64,000 nucleotides of DNA from Shewanella morhuae. Lineage in GTDB: Bacteria; Pseudomonadota; Gammaproteobacteria; Enterobacterales; Shewanellaceae. A program made the translations under genes and the position numbers. Location: positions 62,001 to 126,000 of the forward strand of contig NZ_FTNN01000009.1 in assembly GCF_900156405.1 (NCBI RefSeq), read 5' to 3'. The first letter of the stretch is position 1. Each line of letters begins with the position of its first letter. Shown in pieces: positions 47,985 to 58,038 of the stretch. The notes beneath the pieces were generated by a model that was given only the letters and a program-made list of their open reading frames with translations, made no database searches and was not told the origin of the DNA.

Positions 47985-48351
47985 AAGTAATCGTGTTAAA
48001 GAGACATTGGCTTGAGTGTAGCATGCACAACATGAGGGAAAAAGCACTCAGGGTCTAGGATTGCGATATTGCCGATTAAACGGGTCTTGTTGTTAGTATT
48101 TTTAATCGCACTATCACAAGCACTATCTTAACGGATGATAGTAAAGCGTATGAGTAAAGCGCGCTATTTTAAAGGGGATCTTGATTGCTTAAATTTATCG
48201 ATGCAAAACCATTTACATGATGTCACATCGATGAATTAACCCACCTGAGTTTGGGATAGTCGCTGTGGTAACAGATTAATTTTATTACCTTACCTAAAAA
48301 TAACCGGTAGAGACGCAGAGCTTATCCTTAAGTTCTGCTTAAATAGGCTGT
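47985..48351. other. Intergenic region upstream of yciB
   Basis: About 370 bases that must hold the yciB promoter and the 3' end of the DUF2798 transcript. No ORF, palindrome or known site is evident. Confidence 0.4.
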
Positions 48352-48630
48352 TTAGCGTAAATCGACAAATGCGCCCGTCAGTTTACGTACGAAAGGAAGC
48401 ACAAGTAATAAGGTTGGAAAAGCCACCACCCATGAAATAAACCAAGCACCGAGCCATAGTTCGGTAAATTGGGACACCGCACCAACGCCATTGAATGTGC
48501 TGATCCCTGAAACAATGCAGCTCATAAGAATCGAAAGAAAAAATGGCATCACGATAGTTGCATATTTTGCAGGTAATTTAGGTGTGCCTATAAATGTCCG
48601 TGGTGCAACATTAGCTAAAGGTTTAGACAT
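48352..48630 (-). CDS. DUF2798 two-helix membrane protein
   Basis: A 92-residue protein with helices near 27-48 and 60-80 and the family pattern LSILMSCIVSGIST ... WLGAWFISWVVAFPTLLLVLP. Function unknown. It stands alone on the minus strand. Confidence 0.8.
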   Translation of the reverse strand: MSKPLANVAPRTFIGTPKLPAKYATIVMPFFLSILMSCIVSGISTFNGVGAVSQFTELWLGAWFISWVVAFPTLLLVLPFVRKLTGAFVDLR

Positions 48631-49020
48631 GGTGATTAAAGCCTTAATGGGAGATGTATCAAATAAATGAATAATGGTTGGTAGCAGTTGTTAGCGATTC
48701 GTTTTCGAGCAATAAAGCGTAAAGAATGAGCCTATTAAGGACAGTGTAAAGCTACAATCTGCGCGGGCGTATTTTAGAGAGGTACTATAGAAACAGCAAT
48801 CAGAAAGGGCAATTTTTAACACCAGTAAGGGCCAAAAGTATTCTTGGCCCTTATAGCAATCACATTTATATCTAATCAGTTCAAAGCCTCACAGGTATTT
48901 TAATCCGAGATGCATTGATACAGAAATGGTTATTCCCTTTTAAGTCAATGCAACACGGATGCCTGCCAGGTTCCCAAAGGGCAACTAGGTAGGCTTAGTA
49001 TAGATAACCATATCGTTAAC
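48631..49020. other. Region downstream of trpA
   Basis: About 390 bases without a gene. The only structure is the inverted repeat at 48826-48853, which probably closes the trp transcript. Confidence 0.45.
48826..48853 (-). terminator. Inverted repeat, possible trp operon terminator
   Basis: TAAGGGCCAA (48826-48835) is exactly complementary to TTGGCCCTTA (48844-48853) around an 8-base loop, 168 bp after trpA. There is no T-run directly after it on the minus strand, so termination is plausible but unproved. Confidence 0.5.
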
Positions 49021-49842
49021 TTAGGTTGCCGCCTTCATCGCACGGGTAAATGTTGCGAGTGTTGCAAGCAACGTGGCTTCATCGTGTTGATTAGCCTCAA
49101 TTATTTTTACCACGGCAGAGCCTGAAATCGCCCCTGCGGCACCAGCTTTGATGGCGTCGCTCACTTGTGCTGGCTCGGCAATACCAAAACCGAGTAGCGG
49201 TGGCGGCGCATTAAATTGCCGTAATTTAGCGAGAACCTCTTCTATTGGAGCACCTGCTTTGGTATCTGTGCCTGTCACGCCTGCACGGGATAGCAAGTAA
49301 GTGTAACCTTCTCCGTTGGCGCTAACCTGCTGCAATGTATCGGTATCAGCATTGGGCGGTGCAATAAAAATGGGCGCGATGCCGTGTGTTTTGGCGGCGT
49401 CAATAAAGGGCGCTGATTCTTCCACTGGCACATCGGCAATAAGTACTGAATCAACACCCGCTTTTTTCGCTTTGGCATAAAAGTTATCGATACCATTAGC
49501 AAAGACTAAGTTGGCATAAAGTAGCAAACCTATTGGTATTTCAGGATATTTAGCACGAATTTGTGCCAGTAATTCAAAACACGCCGTTGGAGTGGTGCCC
49601 GCAGCCAAAGAACGTAGATTGGCGCCTTGGATCACTGGACCATCGGCCAAAGGGTCTGAAAACGGAAAACCCAGTTCTAAGGCATCGGCGCCATTTTGTA
49701 CTAAGGTGTCGATGATTTTCAGCGATAATTCAGGGCTAGGATCGCCAAGGGTGACAAATGGCACAAAAGCACCACGGCCTTGCGCTTTAAGTTTGGCAAA
49801 GGTGGCTTGGTAACGGCCAGTGTTAGTTAATGTATCACTCAT
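49021..49842 (-). CDS. trpA: Tryptophan synthase alpha subunit
   Basis: Cleaves indole-3-glycerol phosphate to indole, which passes to TrpB. The 273-residue TIM barrel shows the catalytic Glu and Asp in [16 protein letters not shown] and the phosphate loop [11 protein letters not shown] with GSAVV. Last gene of the operon, 5 bases after trpB. Confidence 0.97.
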   Translation of the reverse strand: MSDTLTNTGRYQATFAKLKAQGRGAFVPFVTLGDPSPELSLKIIDTLVQNGADALELGFPFSDPLADGPVIQGANLRSLAAGTTPTACFELLAQIRAKYPEIPIGLLLYANLVFANGIDNFYAKAKKAGVDSVLIADVPVEESAPFIDAAKTHGIAPIFIAPPNADTDTLQQVSANGEGYTYLLSRAGVTGTDTKAGAPIEEVLAKLRQFNAPPPLLGFGIAEPAQVSDAIKAGAAGAISGSAVVKIIEANQHDEATLLATLATFTRAMKAAT

Positions 49843-49847
49843 GTTCG

Positions 49848-51038
49848 TTATACCTCTTTACCATTCAAAATATCAGAAACAGTGAAAATATCTTTATCGC
49901 CACGGCCAGAAAGGTTAACCACTAAAATGGTTTCTTTAGTGCACTCACGTGCCATTTTTACGGCATAGGCGATAGCGTGCGCCGATTCTAGCGCGGGGAT
50001 AATACCTTCACAGCGCGCCAAAAGTTGGAAAGCGTCTAAGGCTTCATCATCCGTCGCTGACTCGTACCGTGCGCGGCCAGTCGCATGAAGATGCGCGTGC
50101 TGCGGGCCAACGGAGGGGAAGTCTAACCCGGCTGAAATCGAGTAAGATTCTTCAATTTGACCTTCACTATCTTGCATTAAAGGCGCTTTCATACCGAAGA
50201 AAATACCAGTTTTACCGTGCTTGAGCGGTGCGCCATGCATTGGTGTGTCTATACCTTTACCTGCGGGTTCAACGCCAATCAGTTCAACACTGGGCTCGTC
50301 GATAAAATCGGCAAACATACCAATGGCATTGGAGCCACCGCCGATACAAGCAATAACCGCATCGGGTAAGCGTCCTTCACGTTCAAAGAGTTGTCTTTTG
50401 GTTTCTTCGCCAATAATGCGTTGAAATTCACGCACAATAGTGGGGAAAGGGTGTGGTCCTGCGGCCGTGCCGAGTAAATAATGAGCTTTTTCGTAGCTGC
50501 CAGACCAATCGCGCATCGCCTCGTTACAGGCATCTTTTAACGTGGAGGAACCTGACGTAACGGGGATTACTTCTGCACCCATTAAACGCATTCTAAATAC
50601 GTTAGGTGATTGACGCTCTATATCTTTAGCGCCCATATACACCTTGCATTTAAGGCCCAATAAAGCACAGGCGAGAGCGGTGGCAACGCCGTGTTGTCCG
50701 GCGCCCGTTTCAGCAATAATCTCTTTTTTACCCATGCGTTTAGCTAGTAGGGCTTGCGCAAGCACTTGGTTGGTTTTATGGGCGCCGCCGTGGAGTAAAT
50801 CTTCCCGTTTAAGATAGATTTTAACCAGTGGGTTAGGGCTTAAATTGCGCGTTAAGGTTAGCGCCGTTGGACGGCCGGCATAGTTTTTGAGTAAATCATG
50901 TAATTCGGCTTTAAAGGCTTCATCCTCTTGTGCTTCCACAAAGGCGGTTTCTAATTGCTTCAGGGCGGGCACTAAAATTTGTGGCACATACATGCCGCCG
51001 TATTCACCGAAATAAGGGTTAAGCTTTAATTTTGACAT
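49848..51038 (-). CDS. trpB: Tryptophan synthase beta subunit
   Basis: PLP enzyme that joins indole and serine to give tryptophan. The 396-residue protein has the PLP Lys in [14 protein letters not shown], the active-site Glu in AETGAGQHG and the PLP phosphate loop [17 protein letters not shown] precedes the ATG. A 149-base gap separates it from trpCF, the only large gap in the operon, so an internal promoter is possible. Confidence 0.97.
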   Translation of the reverse strand: MSKLKLNPYFGEYGGMYVPQILVPALKQLETAFVEAQEDEAFKAELHDLLKNYAGRPTALTLTRNLSPNPLVKIYLKREDLLHGGAHKTNQVLAQALLAKRMGKKEIIAETGAGQHGVATALACALLGLKCKVYMGAKDIERQSPNVFRMRLMGAEVIPVTSGSSTLKDACNEAMRDWSGSYEKAHYLLGTAAGPHPFPTIVREFQRIIGEETKRQLFEREGRLPDAVIACIGGGSNAIGMFADFIDEPSVELIGVEPAGKGIDTPMHGAPLKHGKTGIFFGMKAPLMQDSEGQIEESYSISAGLDFPSVGPQHAHLHATGRARYESATDDEALDAFQLLARCEGIIPALESAHAIAYAVKMARECTKETILVVNLSGRGDKDIFTVSDILNGKEV

Positions 51039-51187
51039 ACCTGTTTCCTTATTTTATCAATCTGTTTGCCAGTGGCTTGGATTGAGCTGTTATTTAATTG
51101 AGCTATTTTCAATGGGCCATTGGCATTAATAGGTTCATATTTCTATATCTAGTATCAAATTCATTTAGGCTTTTTTAAAATGCTAGG

Positions 51188-53734
51188 TTAGAGACGTAAA
51201 TGGGTAAAAGCCGTTTGGATCAGTTGCGCCGATTTAATGCCTGCGGCGGTTTCTAGGCCAGAATTAAAATCTAAACCGTAAAACCCTTGCGTATTAGCAC
51301 TCGTTGCATTGTCGGCATTGAGTCCGCCCGCCAGCATGGCATGGGACTTTTGCGGAATGTTACTTTGCCAATTAAAGGCTTGGCCTGAGCCACCAAAATG
51401 GCCGGCAGTTTTACTATCAAAAAGATAACGCTGTGCGCCCTTGGGCATTAATCCTATCTCGCCAGTTTTAGCATCAACACTGACCGCTTTCCAAATTTGG
51501 GTGGTTAGCCCTGCGTGGTGTAAACGTTCGGTGAGCTCGGCTATTTCAAGTTCGGTTTCTGCGCCGTGCAGTTGCACTGCAGATAGCTGCAAACGAGTGG
51601 CAATATCACAGATGGTGCTGGGCGTAGCATTTACAAACACGCCAACAAATTCAATTGCTGGCGCATCAGATGCGCGGTACACGCTGAGCAGTTGCTCTGC
51701 ATGATTAAGCGTTAATGCGCGCGGCGATTGCTCAGCAAAAATCAGTCCAGCATAAACCGCGCCTGATATTGCCGCAGCGTGGATATCTTCCACACGGGTG
51801 AGGCCGCAGACTTTATTGTGACCGAAGATCAATTTACGGCAGGCTAAGTCGATATCAGCCTCGGCCATAATCGAACTGCCAACCAGAAAACCATCAACCA
51901 GCGGGCTCAAGCGGCGCACTTGTTCATTGTTGTAAATGCCTGATTCGCTGATCACCACGCGGTCGCTGCCAATGTGTGGCGCCAGCGCTTCTGTGGTGGC
52001 AAGATCGGTACTCAAATCCCTTAAATTACGATTGTTGATGCCGATAATACGTGCGTTTAAGGCGATAGCACGGGTTAGTTCAGCTTGATTACTGACTTCA
52101 GTCAGCACATCGAGTTGATACTTTGCCGCTTCTTTTGCCAAGCGTTGATATTGCTCATCATCGAGCACAGACAACATCAGCAGAATAGCATCTGCGCCTT
52201 GGTGGGCGGCGAGTTTTATTTGGTATTCATCTATAAAAAAATCTTTACATAGAATGGGTTGACTCACACGAGCACGCACTTTGGGGATGTAGTCCATATC
52301 CCCTTGAAAGAATTGCTCGTCGGTTAACACCGAAATACCCGCTGCATATTTGCCGTAAATATCAGCAATAGCTTCAACATCAAACACATCACGGATAAGC
52401 CCTTTAGAGGGACTGGCTTTTTTACATTCTAAAATGTAGCCCGCTTTGGGCATTTTGAGCGCGTCAAATAGACTGCGATCAGACACCTTAGGCGACAGGC
52501 TCGCCTCGGGGAATCGGAGTTTTAGGGCGGCAATGTGGGCCGCTTTGGTATCAACAATACGAGTTAACACGTTGCCTTTTTGCATTGTGTCTAGTGATGA
52601 CGGCATTCTAACATCTTGAATATCAGCTTTAAATTCTGGAGCCATTACTACGTTTTCCTTTGTTTCACTGCTGACTTTTGCGAGCTGACTTAACAATTCA
52701 AAGGCTTTGCCACTTTGGATAATCGCGATCGCCAGTAAAGTGCCCGCTTTAACTGAATCGGCAATCCCGCATACATATAAAGCACAACCCGCGTTGATAG
52801 CGACCGCATTGGTGTGGGCATCTGTGCCACGACCTTTTAAGATTGCCTCGGTAATCAAAGCGTTTTGCGCAGGCTCGCCACCTTCTAAGTCAGTTATGTG
52901 TGCTAAAGGCACACCTAAATCGGCTGGCGTGAGTTGATACTCAATAATTTCGCCGTCTTTTAACTCCGCAACGTGGGTGTTGCCGTGCAGCGCGACTTCA
53001 TCTAAACCGCTGCCGTGCACTACCATAGCGCGTTTTGTGCCAAGCGCCTTTAATACTTTCGCTATCGGTAAAACCAACTCAGGGCTATATACGCCAAGTA
53101 ACATAAACTCAGGTCGTGCGGGATTAATTAGCGGCCCTAACACGTTGAATAAAGTGCGAGTTTTAAGTGCCTGCCTAACAGGCACGGCATGTTTTACACC
53201 GCCATGGTAGTGCGGCGCAAATAGAAAACACAGATTCAAGGCTTCAAGGCAGCGACTGGCGGTATCTGGCGACATGGTTAAGTCAATGCCAAACTGCGCG
53301 AGTAAATCTGACGATCCCGATTTACTCGATACACTACGATTACCGTGTTTAGCGACCTTAGCACCTGCCGCTGCGGCCACAAAGGCGGCGGTGGTGGAAA
53401 TATTTATGGTATTAAAACCATCGCCACCGGTGCCAACAATATCAATAATGCCGTTACTCAGCGCGCGGTTAGCCTGTGTTTGGTTGTTAGCTTGGGCGGT
53501 ATTAAACTCAGGGCAAGGGAAATATTTGGCCGCGGCGCGCATGGCATCGGCAGCGCCGCTGATTTCATCAATGGTTTCACCGCGCATTTTGAGCGCGACT
53601 AACATGCCTGCCATCGCGGTTTCGCTCATTTCGCCACGAATTAACGCGCCAAATAACTCGGCGGTTTGCTCACGACTTAGGCTGTTACCTTGATACAAAA
53701 TATCAAGCAAAGTTTGAATGTTTTTTGTACTCAT
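51188..53734 (-). CDS. trpDCF: Fused TrpD-TrpC-TrpF: anthranilate phosphoribosyltransferase, IGP synthase and PRA isomerase
   Basis: A single 848-codon frame covers three enzymes. TrpD is about residues 1-355 (GTGGDGFNTINIST, KHGNRSVSSKSGSSD). A linker of about 30 residues follows. TrpC is about 386-640 (ILECKKASPSKGLIR, GINNRNLRDL, VISESGI) and TrpF about 641-848 (KVCGLTRVEDIHAA, GLDFNSGLETAAGIK). TrpC-TrpF fusion is normal in enterics and Shewanella; joining TrpD as well is not what I expect, since TrpD normally ends near residue 345. Met364 in the linker is preceded by AAAGGAAAACG, an apparent ribosome site, as if a separate trpCF once started there. The ATG overlaps the trpG stop by four bases. 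Confidence 0.93.
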   Translation of the reverse strand: MSTKNIQTLLDILYQGNSLSREQTAELFGALIRGEMSETAMAGMLVALKMRGETIDEISGAADAMRAAAKYFPCPEFNTAQANNQTQANRALSNGIIDIVGTGGDGFNTINISTTAAFVAAAAGAKVAKHGNRSVSSKSGSSDLLAQFGIDLTMSPDTASRCLEALNLCFLFAPHYHGGVKHAVPVRQALKTRTLFNVLGPLINPARPEFMLLGVYSPELVLPIAKVLKALGTKRAMVVHGSGLDEVALHGNTHVAELKDGEIIEYQLTPADLGVPLAHITDLEGGEPAQNALITEAILKGRGTDAHTNAVAINAGCALYVCGIADSVKAGTLLAIAIIQSGKAFELLSQLAKVSSETKENVVMAPEFKADIQDVRMPSSLDTMQKGNVLTRIVDTKAAHIAALKLRFPEASLSPKVSDRSLFDALKMPKAGYILECKKASPSKGLIRDVFDVEAIADIYGKYAAGISVLTDEQFFQGDMDYIPKVRARVSQPILCKDFFIDEYQIKLAAHQGADAILLMLSVLDDEQYQRLAKEAAKYQLDVLTEVSNQAELTRAIALNARIIGINNRNLRDLSTDLATTEALAPHIGSDRVVISESGIYNNEQVRRLSPLVDGFLVGSSIMAEADIDLACRKLIFGHNKVCGLTRVEDIHAAAISGAVYAGLIFAEQSPRALTLNHAEQLLSVYRASDAPAIEFVGVFVNATPSTICDIATRLQLSAVQLHGAETELEIAELTERLHHAGLTTQIWKAVSVDAKTGEIGLMPKGAQRYLFDSKTAGHFGGSGQAFNWQSNIPQKSHAMLAGGLNADNATSANTQGFYGLDFNSGLETAAGIKSAQLIQTAFTHLRL

Positions 53735-54333
53735 ACATTTGCTCCTACGGTGACGTCTTGGGTTAGAAATGCCAAGGTTTGAATGAGCAGTGTGCTACCT
53801 AATGTGGTGAGAATCGATTCTGGATGAAACTGAAACCCTACGGCTCTGTGCTCTGGGTGTAAAATAGCCATCGGCATATCTTCTGTAGTTGCTATTACTT
53901 GTAAGCAATCGGGCACTTTGGTGGCGACTAAGCTGTGGTAGCGCGCAACGGGTAAAGGAGAAGGTAAACCGGTAAATACGCCAGTGCCATTATGGAAGGT
54001 AGGGCTTGCTTTGCCGTGCACCACAAAAGGTGCGCGCGCTACAGTACCACCGTAATACTCCACCATGGCTTGATGACCAAGGCAGATGCCCAACATCGGC
54101 ACTTTTCCCGCGACTTTGGCAATCAGCGCCATCATAGAGCCCGCTTCATGGGGCGCGCCAGGGCCAGGTGATAACACTAAGGCCGCAGGCTTGGGCTCAT
54201 TAAGCAGTTTTTCGGCAATATAGTCGGCGGCAACATCGTTGCGGTAAATCACCACTTCACAATTTAGACTGCGGAATTGATCCACTAAGTTGTAGGTGAA
54301 GGAGTCAAAGTTATCGAGTAGATAGAGTTTCAT
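53731..54333 (-). CDS. trpG: Anthranilate synthase glutamine amidotransferase subunit
   Basis: Supplies ammonia from glutamine to TrpE. A 200-residue class I amidotransferase with nucleophile Cys in LGICLGHQAMVE and His/Glu in FQFHPESIL; SPGPGAPHEAG is the oxyanion region. It is a separate gene here, not fused to TrpD as in E. coli. It lies 9 bases after trpE and overlaps trpD by ATGA. Confidence 0.96.
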   Translation of the reverse strand: MKLYLLDNFDSFTYNLVDQFRSLNCEVVIYRNDVAADYIAEKLLNEPKPAALVLSPGPGAPHEAGSMMALIAKVAGKVPMLGICLGHQAMVEYYGGTVARAPFVVHGKASPTFHNGTGVFTGLPSPLPVARYHSLVATKVPDCLQVIATTEDMPMAILHPEHRAVGFQFHPESILTTLGSTLLIQTLAFLTQDVTVGANV

Positions 54334-54342
54334 GTTCGGCTC

Positions 54343-55992
54343 CTATTTATATTGCACTGAAGTGGGTGGTGTAGACTCATCATTGACTGGCAGTCCCGCG
54401 CCCATTTTTATGGCTGAGATTACCGCTTGGGCTTTTTGACGGGTTTCGTCAGCTTCACTTTGGGGATCTGAATCAAACACCACGCCCGCGCCCGCTTGAA
54501 TAAAAGCAGTGCCGTTTTTAACAAAGGCGGAACGAATCACAATACAAGTGTCCATATCCCCAAGGGCATTAAGGTAACCCACTGCGCCGCCGTAACTTCC
54601 GCGACGGGCTTTTTCTACTTGGCGCACTAGCTGTGATGCTCGTACCTTTGGTGCGCCGACTAAAGTGCCCATATTCATACAAGCTTGATAAGCGTGTAGC
54701 GCATCTAAGTCTTGGCGCAGTTGACCTGTCACGCGGCTGACAAGGTGCATTACGTGGGAATAGCGGTCCACTTTTAGTAGTTCGGCGACTTTACGGCTGC
54801 CGCTTTGGCTGATGCGGGCGATATCGTTACGGGCTAAATCGACCAGCATTAAGTGCTCTGACAGCTCTTTTTTATCTAAACGCAGCTCAAGTTCAATGCG
54901 GCTATCTAAGTCGAAATCAATTTCACCTGTGGCGGTTTTACCGCGTTTGCGGGTGCCTGCAATTGGATAAACTTCGACCTGATTACTACTGGCATCGTAT
55001 TTGAGGGCGCTTTCTGGTGAGGCGCCAAACAGTGTGAAATCTGGGCCTCTAAAATAAAACATGTAAGGGCTTGGGTTTGTCAGGCGCAGGGCGCGGTAAG
55101 CCCCTAAGGTATTTGGGCAAGGCAAACTAAAGCTGCGCGATGGCACTACTTGAAAAATATCGCCAGCAATAATGTGCTCTTTTAAATCGACAACTGTTTG
55201 CTTAAACACTTCATCGGAGATATTGACTTGCTCAGTTGCATTGATGGCGACGAGCGTTGGCACATCGCTTGGTAAATTAGCCAAGGTTTTACATTGGATA
55301 CTTAAGCTTTGTACTCGCTCATTTAGTGCGGTGGTGGTAGCAGCATATTGAGCTGAGTCGAGGCTAAAATTATGGGTAATAATATCGGCTTGTTTTAGCT
55401 TATGGTCGATAAGAATTAAGGTTTCGGCGAGATAGAATAAGTAGTCTGGGCAATCATTATCGCTGTTTGGTACCACTGGCAGTGGTTCAACGGTATCAAT
55501 TAAGTCATAGGCCAGTACGCCACCTAAAAATAGATCCTCAAAGGCAGGCTTGGTTTGGCCATCGGTATGAGCGCCGCAATCAATCTGTTGGATAAACATC
55601 CGCAGACCATCAAGCGGTGAGGTCGATGTTAAGCGCGCATCTTCATCTTGTAATTGTGTATCTTTTTGCAGCGTTACGATTAAGGCTAAATTATCACGCA
55701 CCACATGAGCACTCGCACTGAAAAACAGCGCGATAGGATCGAGTAAACTCGCGCCATTATTAGTCAATGCAGTGAAAGTCAGCTGATAACCATCGCAGCG
55801 GATCATCACGGCTGCATGGGTCATCAACATACTTTTTAGGTGATCTTTGCTATCAATTTCGGCCGACTCCAACAGCATAGTGTGTGCACCATCTTGGGTA
55901 ATGCTTTGGTATAAACGCAATGGATCGCTGTGATAGGTTAATGGCGCTTTCAGTGTGCTTGAGCGTGCGAATGTCTGTTTTTGCATAATCAT
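54343..55992 (-). CDS. trpE: Anthranilate synthase component I
   Basis: Makes anthranilate from chorismate. At 549 residues it is slightly longer than E. coli TrpE. The tryptophan feedback site LLESAEI is near residue 40, and the chorismate domain shows VPSRSFSLPCPNTLGAYRAL, AGTRKRGKT and GAGVVFDSDPQSEADET. A second in-frame ATG two codons later is an alternative start. First structural gene of trp, downstream of the leader and attenuator. Confidence 0.96.
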   Translation of the reverse strand: MIMQKQTFARSSTLKAPLTYHSDPLRLYQSITQDGAHTMLLESAEIDSKDHLKSMLMTHAAVMIRCDGYQLTFTALTNNGASLLDPIALFFSASAHVVRDNLALIVTLQKDTQLQDEDARLTSTSPLDGLRMFIQQIDCGAHTDGQTKPAFEDLFLGGVLAYDLIDTVEPLPVVPNSDNDCPDYLFYLAETLILIDHKLKQADIITHNFSLDSAQYAATTTALNERVQSLSIQCKTLANLPSDVPTLVAINATEQVNISDEVFKQTVVDLKEHIIAGDIFQVVPSRSFSLPCPNTLGAYRALRLTNPSPYMFYFRGPDFTLFGASPESALKYDASSNQVEVYPIAGTRKRGKTATGEIDFDLDSRIELELRLDKKELSEHLMLVDLARNDIARISQSGSRKVAELLKVDRYSHVMHLVSRVTGQLRQDLDALHAYQACMNMGTLVGAPKVRASQLVRQVEKARRGSYGGAVGYLNALGDMDTCIVIRSAFVKNGTAFIQAGAGVVFDSDPQSEADETRQKAQAVISAIKMGAGLPVNDESTPPTSVQYK

Positions 55993-56085
55993 ACTCTAGC
56001 TACCTTATAAAATGTCTTTAACGTCATGGTGTTGTCTCGCTTACTAATGTTATTACCCGAGTTCGCCGACATTTTTCGCACCTAA

Positions 56086-56111
56086 CAAAAAAGCCCGCAT
56101 TTCTGCGGGCT
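56086..56111 (-). terminator. trp attenuator terminator
   Basis: On the minus strand GCCCGCA (56110-56104) pairs with TGCGGGC (56099-56093) around GAAA, followed by six T (56092-56087). It lies between the leader peptide and trpE. Its 5' arm can instead pair with GCGGG at 56163-56159, giving the antiterminator. Confidence 0.9.
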
Positions 56112-56162
56112 TCTTGTTGGTTCTGTTCACTTTCAAATGAGCACAGAGCTTCACACTACCCG

Positions 56163-56219
56163 CTAAATTGGGAAGTGCCACCACCAAATGATGTTAAATG
56201 AAGCGTTAATGTGTGTCAT
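56163..56219 (-). CDS. trpL: trp leader peptide
   Basis: An 18-residue frame, MTHINASFNIIWWWHFPI, with three Trp codons in a row, 50 bases upstream of the attenuator terminator. The stop codon TAG overlaps GCGGG (56163-56159), which can pair with the terminator 5' arm. A ribosome stalled at the Trp codons leaves that segment free to form the antiterminator; one that finishes covers it and the terminator forms. The ribosome site is weak. Confidence 0.88.
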   Translation of the reverse strand: MTHINASFNIIWWWHFPI

Positions 56220-56249
56220 TCAAAGGAGTCTCACTAATTCGTAAATTGA

Positions 56250-56283
56250 TGTATAGAAAGCCTTAGCTAGGAGCGAATGTCAA
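56250..56283 (-). promoter_or_regulatory. Tentative trp promoter region
   Basis: A TTGACA (56283-56278) and a TATACA (56255-56250) are read on the minus strand upstream of trpL. Their spacing of 22 is too long for a normal pair, so only one may be real. CCTAGCTAAGG between them is a partial palindrome with the CTAG core of TrpR operators. Confidence 0.35.
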
Positions 56284-56402
56284 TTGAATATTTTTCATTT
56301 TCGTAGATTCGTTGACTTTAATGCTGCAAAAAAATTAATCAGCACAACCATAAAATGCGAGATAACAGCGCATTGATTAACAAATTCACGTACAATAGCC
56401 CT

Positions 56403-57263
56403 ATGAATACTCAAAGCATATTGGCTGATCTGCACAGCCACACGACCGCATCTGATGGTCTATTAACACCGTCTGAATTGGTGGCTAGAGCCCTTGAAAA
56501 GGGCGTGCAGTTGTTTGCGATTACGGATCACGACACCGTCGCAGGTTTACCCGCAGCGCGTGCTTTTAATCAGTTGCAAGCAGAACCGTTAAAGTTGATC
56601 TCGGGTGTCGAAATCTCAACTCGCTGGAACAGCTACGATATCCATATTGTGGCGCTTAACTTCGATGCAGAGAACCCTGAGTTATTAGCATTTTTAGAAA
56701 ATCAGCGCGATTTACGTGAACAACGTGCCCAAGAAATTGGCCTCAGACTCGCAAAAGCGGGTATTGAAGGCGCTTACGAAGGCGCTAAAGCCATTGCGGG
56801 TGATGCGGCGTTAAGTCGTGGGCATTACGCGCGCTGGATGGCTGAAAATGGTCATGCCGTGGATATGCCTAGCGTGTTTAAACGCTACCTTGCCCGCGGT
56901 AAAACCGGTTATGTGCCCAATAATTGGGGCGATATGGCAAGCGCTATCGACATTATTCATCGCGCGGGTGGTTTAGCCGTGTTAGCCCATCCCAGTGGTT
57001 ATAAGTTATCGGGTAAGTGGCTTAAACGCTTAGTGCGTGAATATAAAGAAGCGGGTGGGGATGCCATGGAAGTGGTACTCGGCCAGCAAACATTAGACGA
57101 CAGAGCCAATCTTGTGGCCCTGAGTATACAAAATCAATTGCTTGCATCGATAGGGAGTGATTTTCACTTTCCAAGTAATTGGATTGAATTAGGTAAAAAT
57201 CTGTATCAGCCCCAAGGTATTGATTGGGTCTGGCAATCGGAATTTTGGGTGGAACGACCATGA
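56403..57263 (+). CDS. rnm: RNase AM / TrpH, PHP-domain 5'-3' exoribonuclease
   Basis: A 286-residue PHP-family phosphoesterase, formerly TrpH/YciV, which in E. coli trims 5' ends of rRNA and degrades short RNA. Metal ligands are in DLHSHTTASDG, ITDHDTVAG and GVEIST, with later His in VLAHPSGYKLSG and SDFHFPSNW. ATG 56403 gives the family start; the frame continues upstream to 56355. It is divergent from trp and overlaps yciO by ATGA. Confidence 0.9.
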   Translation: MNTQSILADLHSHTTASDGLLTPSELVARALEKGVQLFAITDHDTVAGLPAARAFNQLQAEPLKLISGVEISTRWNSYDIHIVALNFDAENPELLAFLENQRDLREQRAQEIGLRLAKAGIEGAYEGAKAIAGDAALSRGHYARWMAENGHAVDMPSVFKRYLARGKTGYVPNNWGDMASAIDIIHRAGGLAVLAHPSGYKLSGKWLKRLVREYKEAGGDAMEVVLGQQTLDDRANLVALSIQNQLLASIGSDFHFPSNWIELGKNLYQPQGIDWVWQSEFWVERP

Positions 57264-57880
57264 GTCAATTTTTTTATGTACATGAAGTAAATCCGCAAAC
57301 GCGCCTTATCAGTCAAGCCGTTGCTGCTTTAAAAGCAGGCGGGGTGATTGTTTATCCAACCGATTCAGGCTATGCATTAGGCTGCATGATTGGTGAAAAA
57401 GACGCGATGACGCGCATGGCACGAATTCGTCAAATTGAGAACGATCATAACTTTTCTTTGATGTGTCGTGACTTATCAGAATTAGCTACCTACGCCAAAG
57501 TGGACAATCAGGCGTATCGCATCTTAAAAAGTTGCACGCCAGGGCCTTATACGTTCATTTTTAAAGCGACTAAAGAAGTGCCTCGTCGTCTGCAAAATGA
57601 CAAGAAAAAGACTATCGGTATTCGCGTGCCTGACAATGTGATCGCTCTGGCGTTGCTTGAAGCCTTAGATGCGCCGCTGATGTCGACCAGTTTAGTGATG
57701 CCCAACGCGGAATTTGCCGAGTCGGATCCTGAACAAATTCGCGATTTGCTCGAACACCAAGTGGATGTGATTATCCACGGTGGCTATTTAGGTGAAAAGC
57801 CGACGACTGTGATTGATATGTCTGAAGATGGCGCTGAAATTTTGCGTGAAGGCGCTGGCGATATCACGCCTTTTCTCTAA
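57260..57880 (+). CDS. yciO: YciO, YrdC/Sua5-fold protein
   Basis: A 206-residue protein of the YrdC/Sua5/YciO family. YrdC and Sua5 make threonylcarbamoyl-AMP for tRNA modification; YciO is a paralogue whose role is less certain. Motifs are GGVIVYPTDSGYALGC near residue 28 and PGPYTFIFKAT near 97. ATG 57260 overlaps the RNase AM stop, so the two are coupled. Confidence 0.9.
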   Translation: MSQFFYVHEVNPQTRLISQAVAALKAGGVIVYPTDSGYALGCMIGEKDAMTRMARIRQIENDHNFSLMCRDLSELATYAKVDNQAYRILKSCTPGPYTFIFKATKEVPRRLQNDKKKTIGIRVPDNVIALALLEALDAPLMSTSLVMPNAEFAESDPEQIRDLLEHQVDVIIHGGYLGEKPTTVIDMSEDGAEILREGAGDITPFL

Positions 57881-58038
57881 ATCTATTGCAATGGATTTAT
57901 CGCTAATTGGTGCAAATGAGTGATGCGGCGAGTGGCGTAAATATTTGACAGTTTTATCGCCGCAGGTTTACAGGTATAATCGCGCGTTTGGCGTGAGTCT
58001 AGGTTGGATGACGCACTGTTAACGGAGCAAAATAGCGG

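Noticed and set aside
53274..53693. 139-codon frame antisense to trpD
   Set aside because: Lies fully within the trpD catalytic region and mirrors its codon bias.
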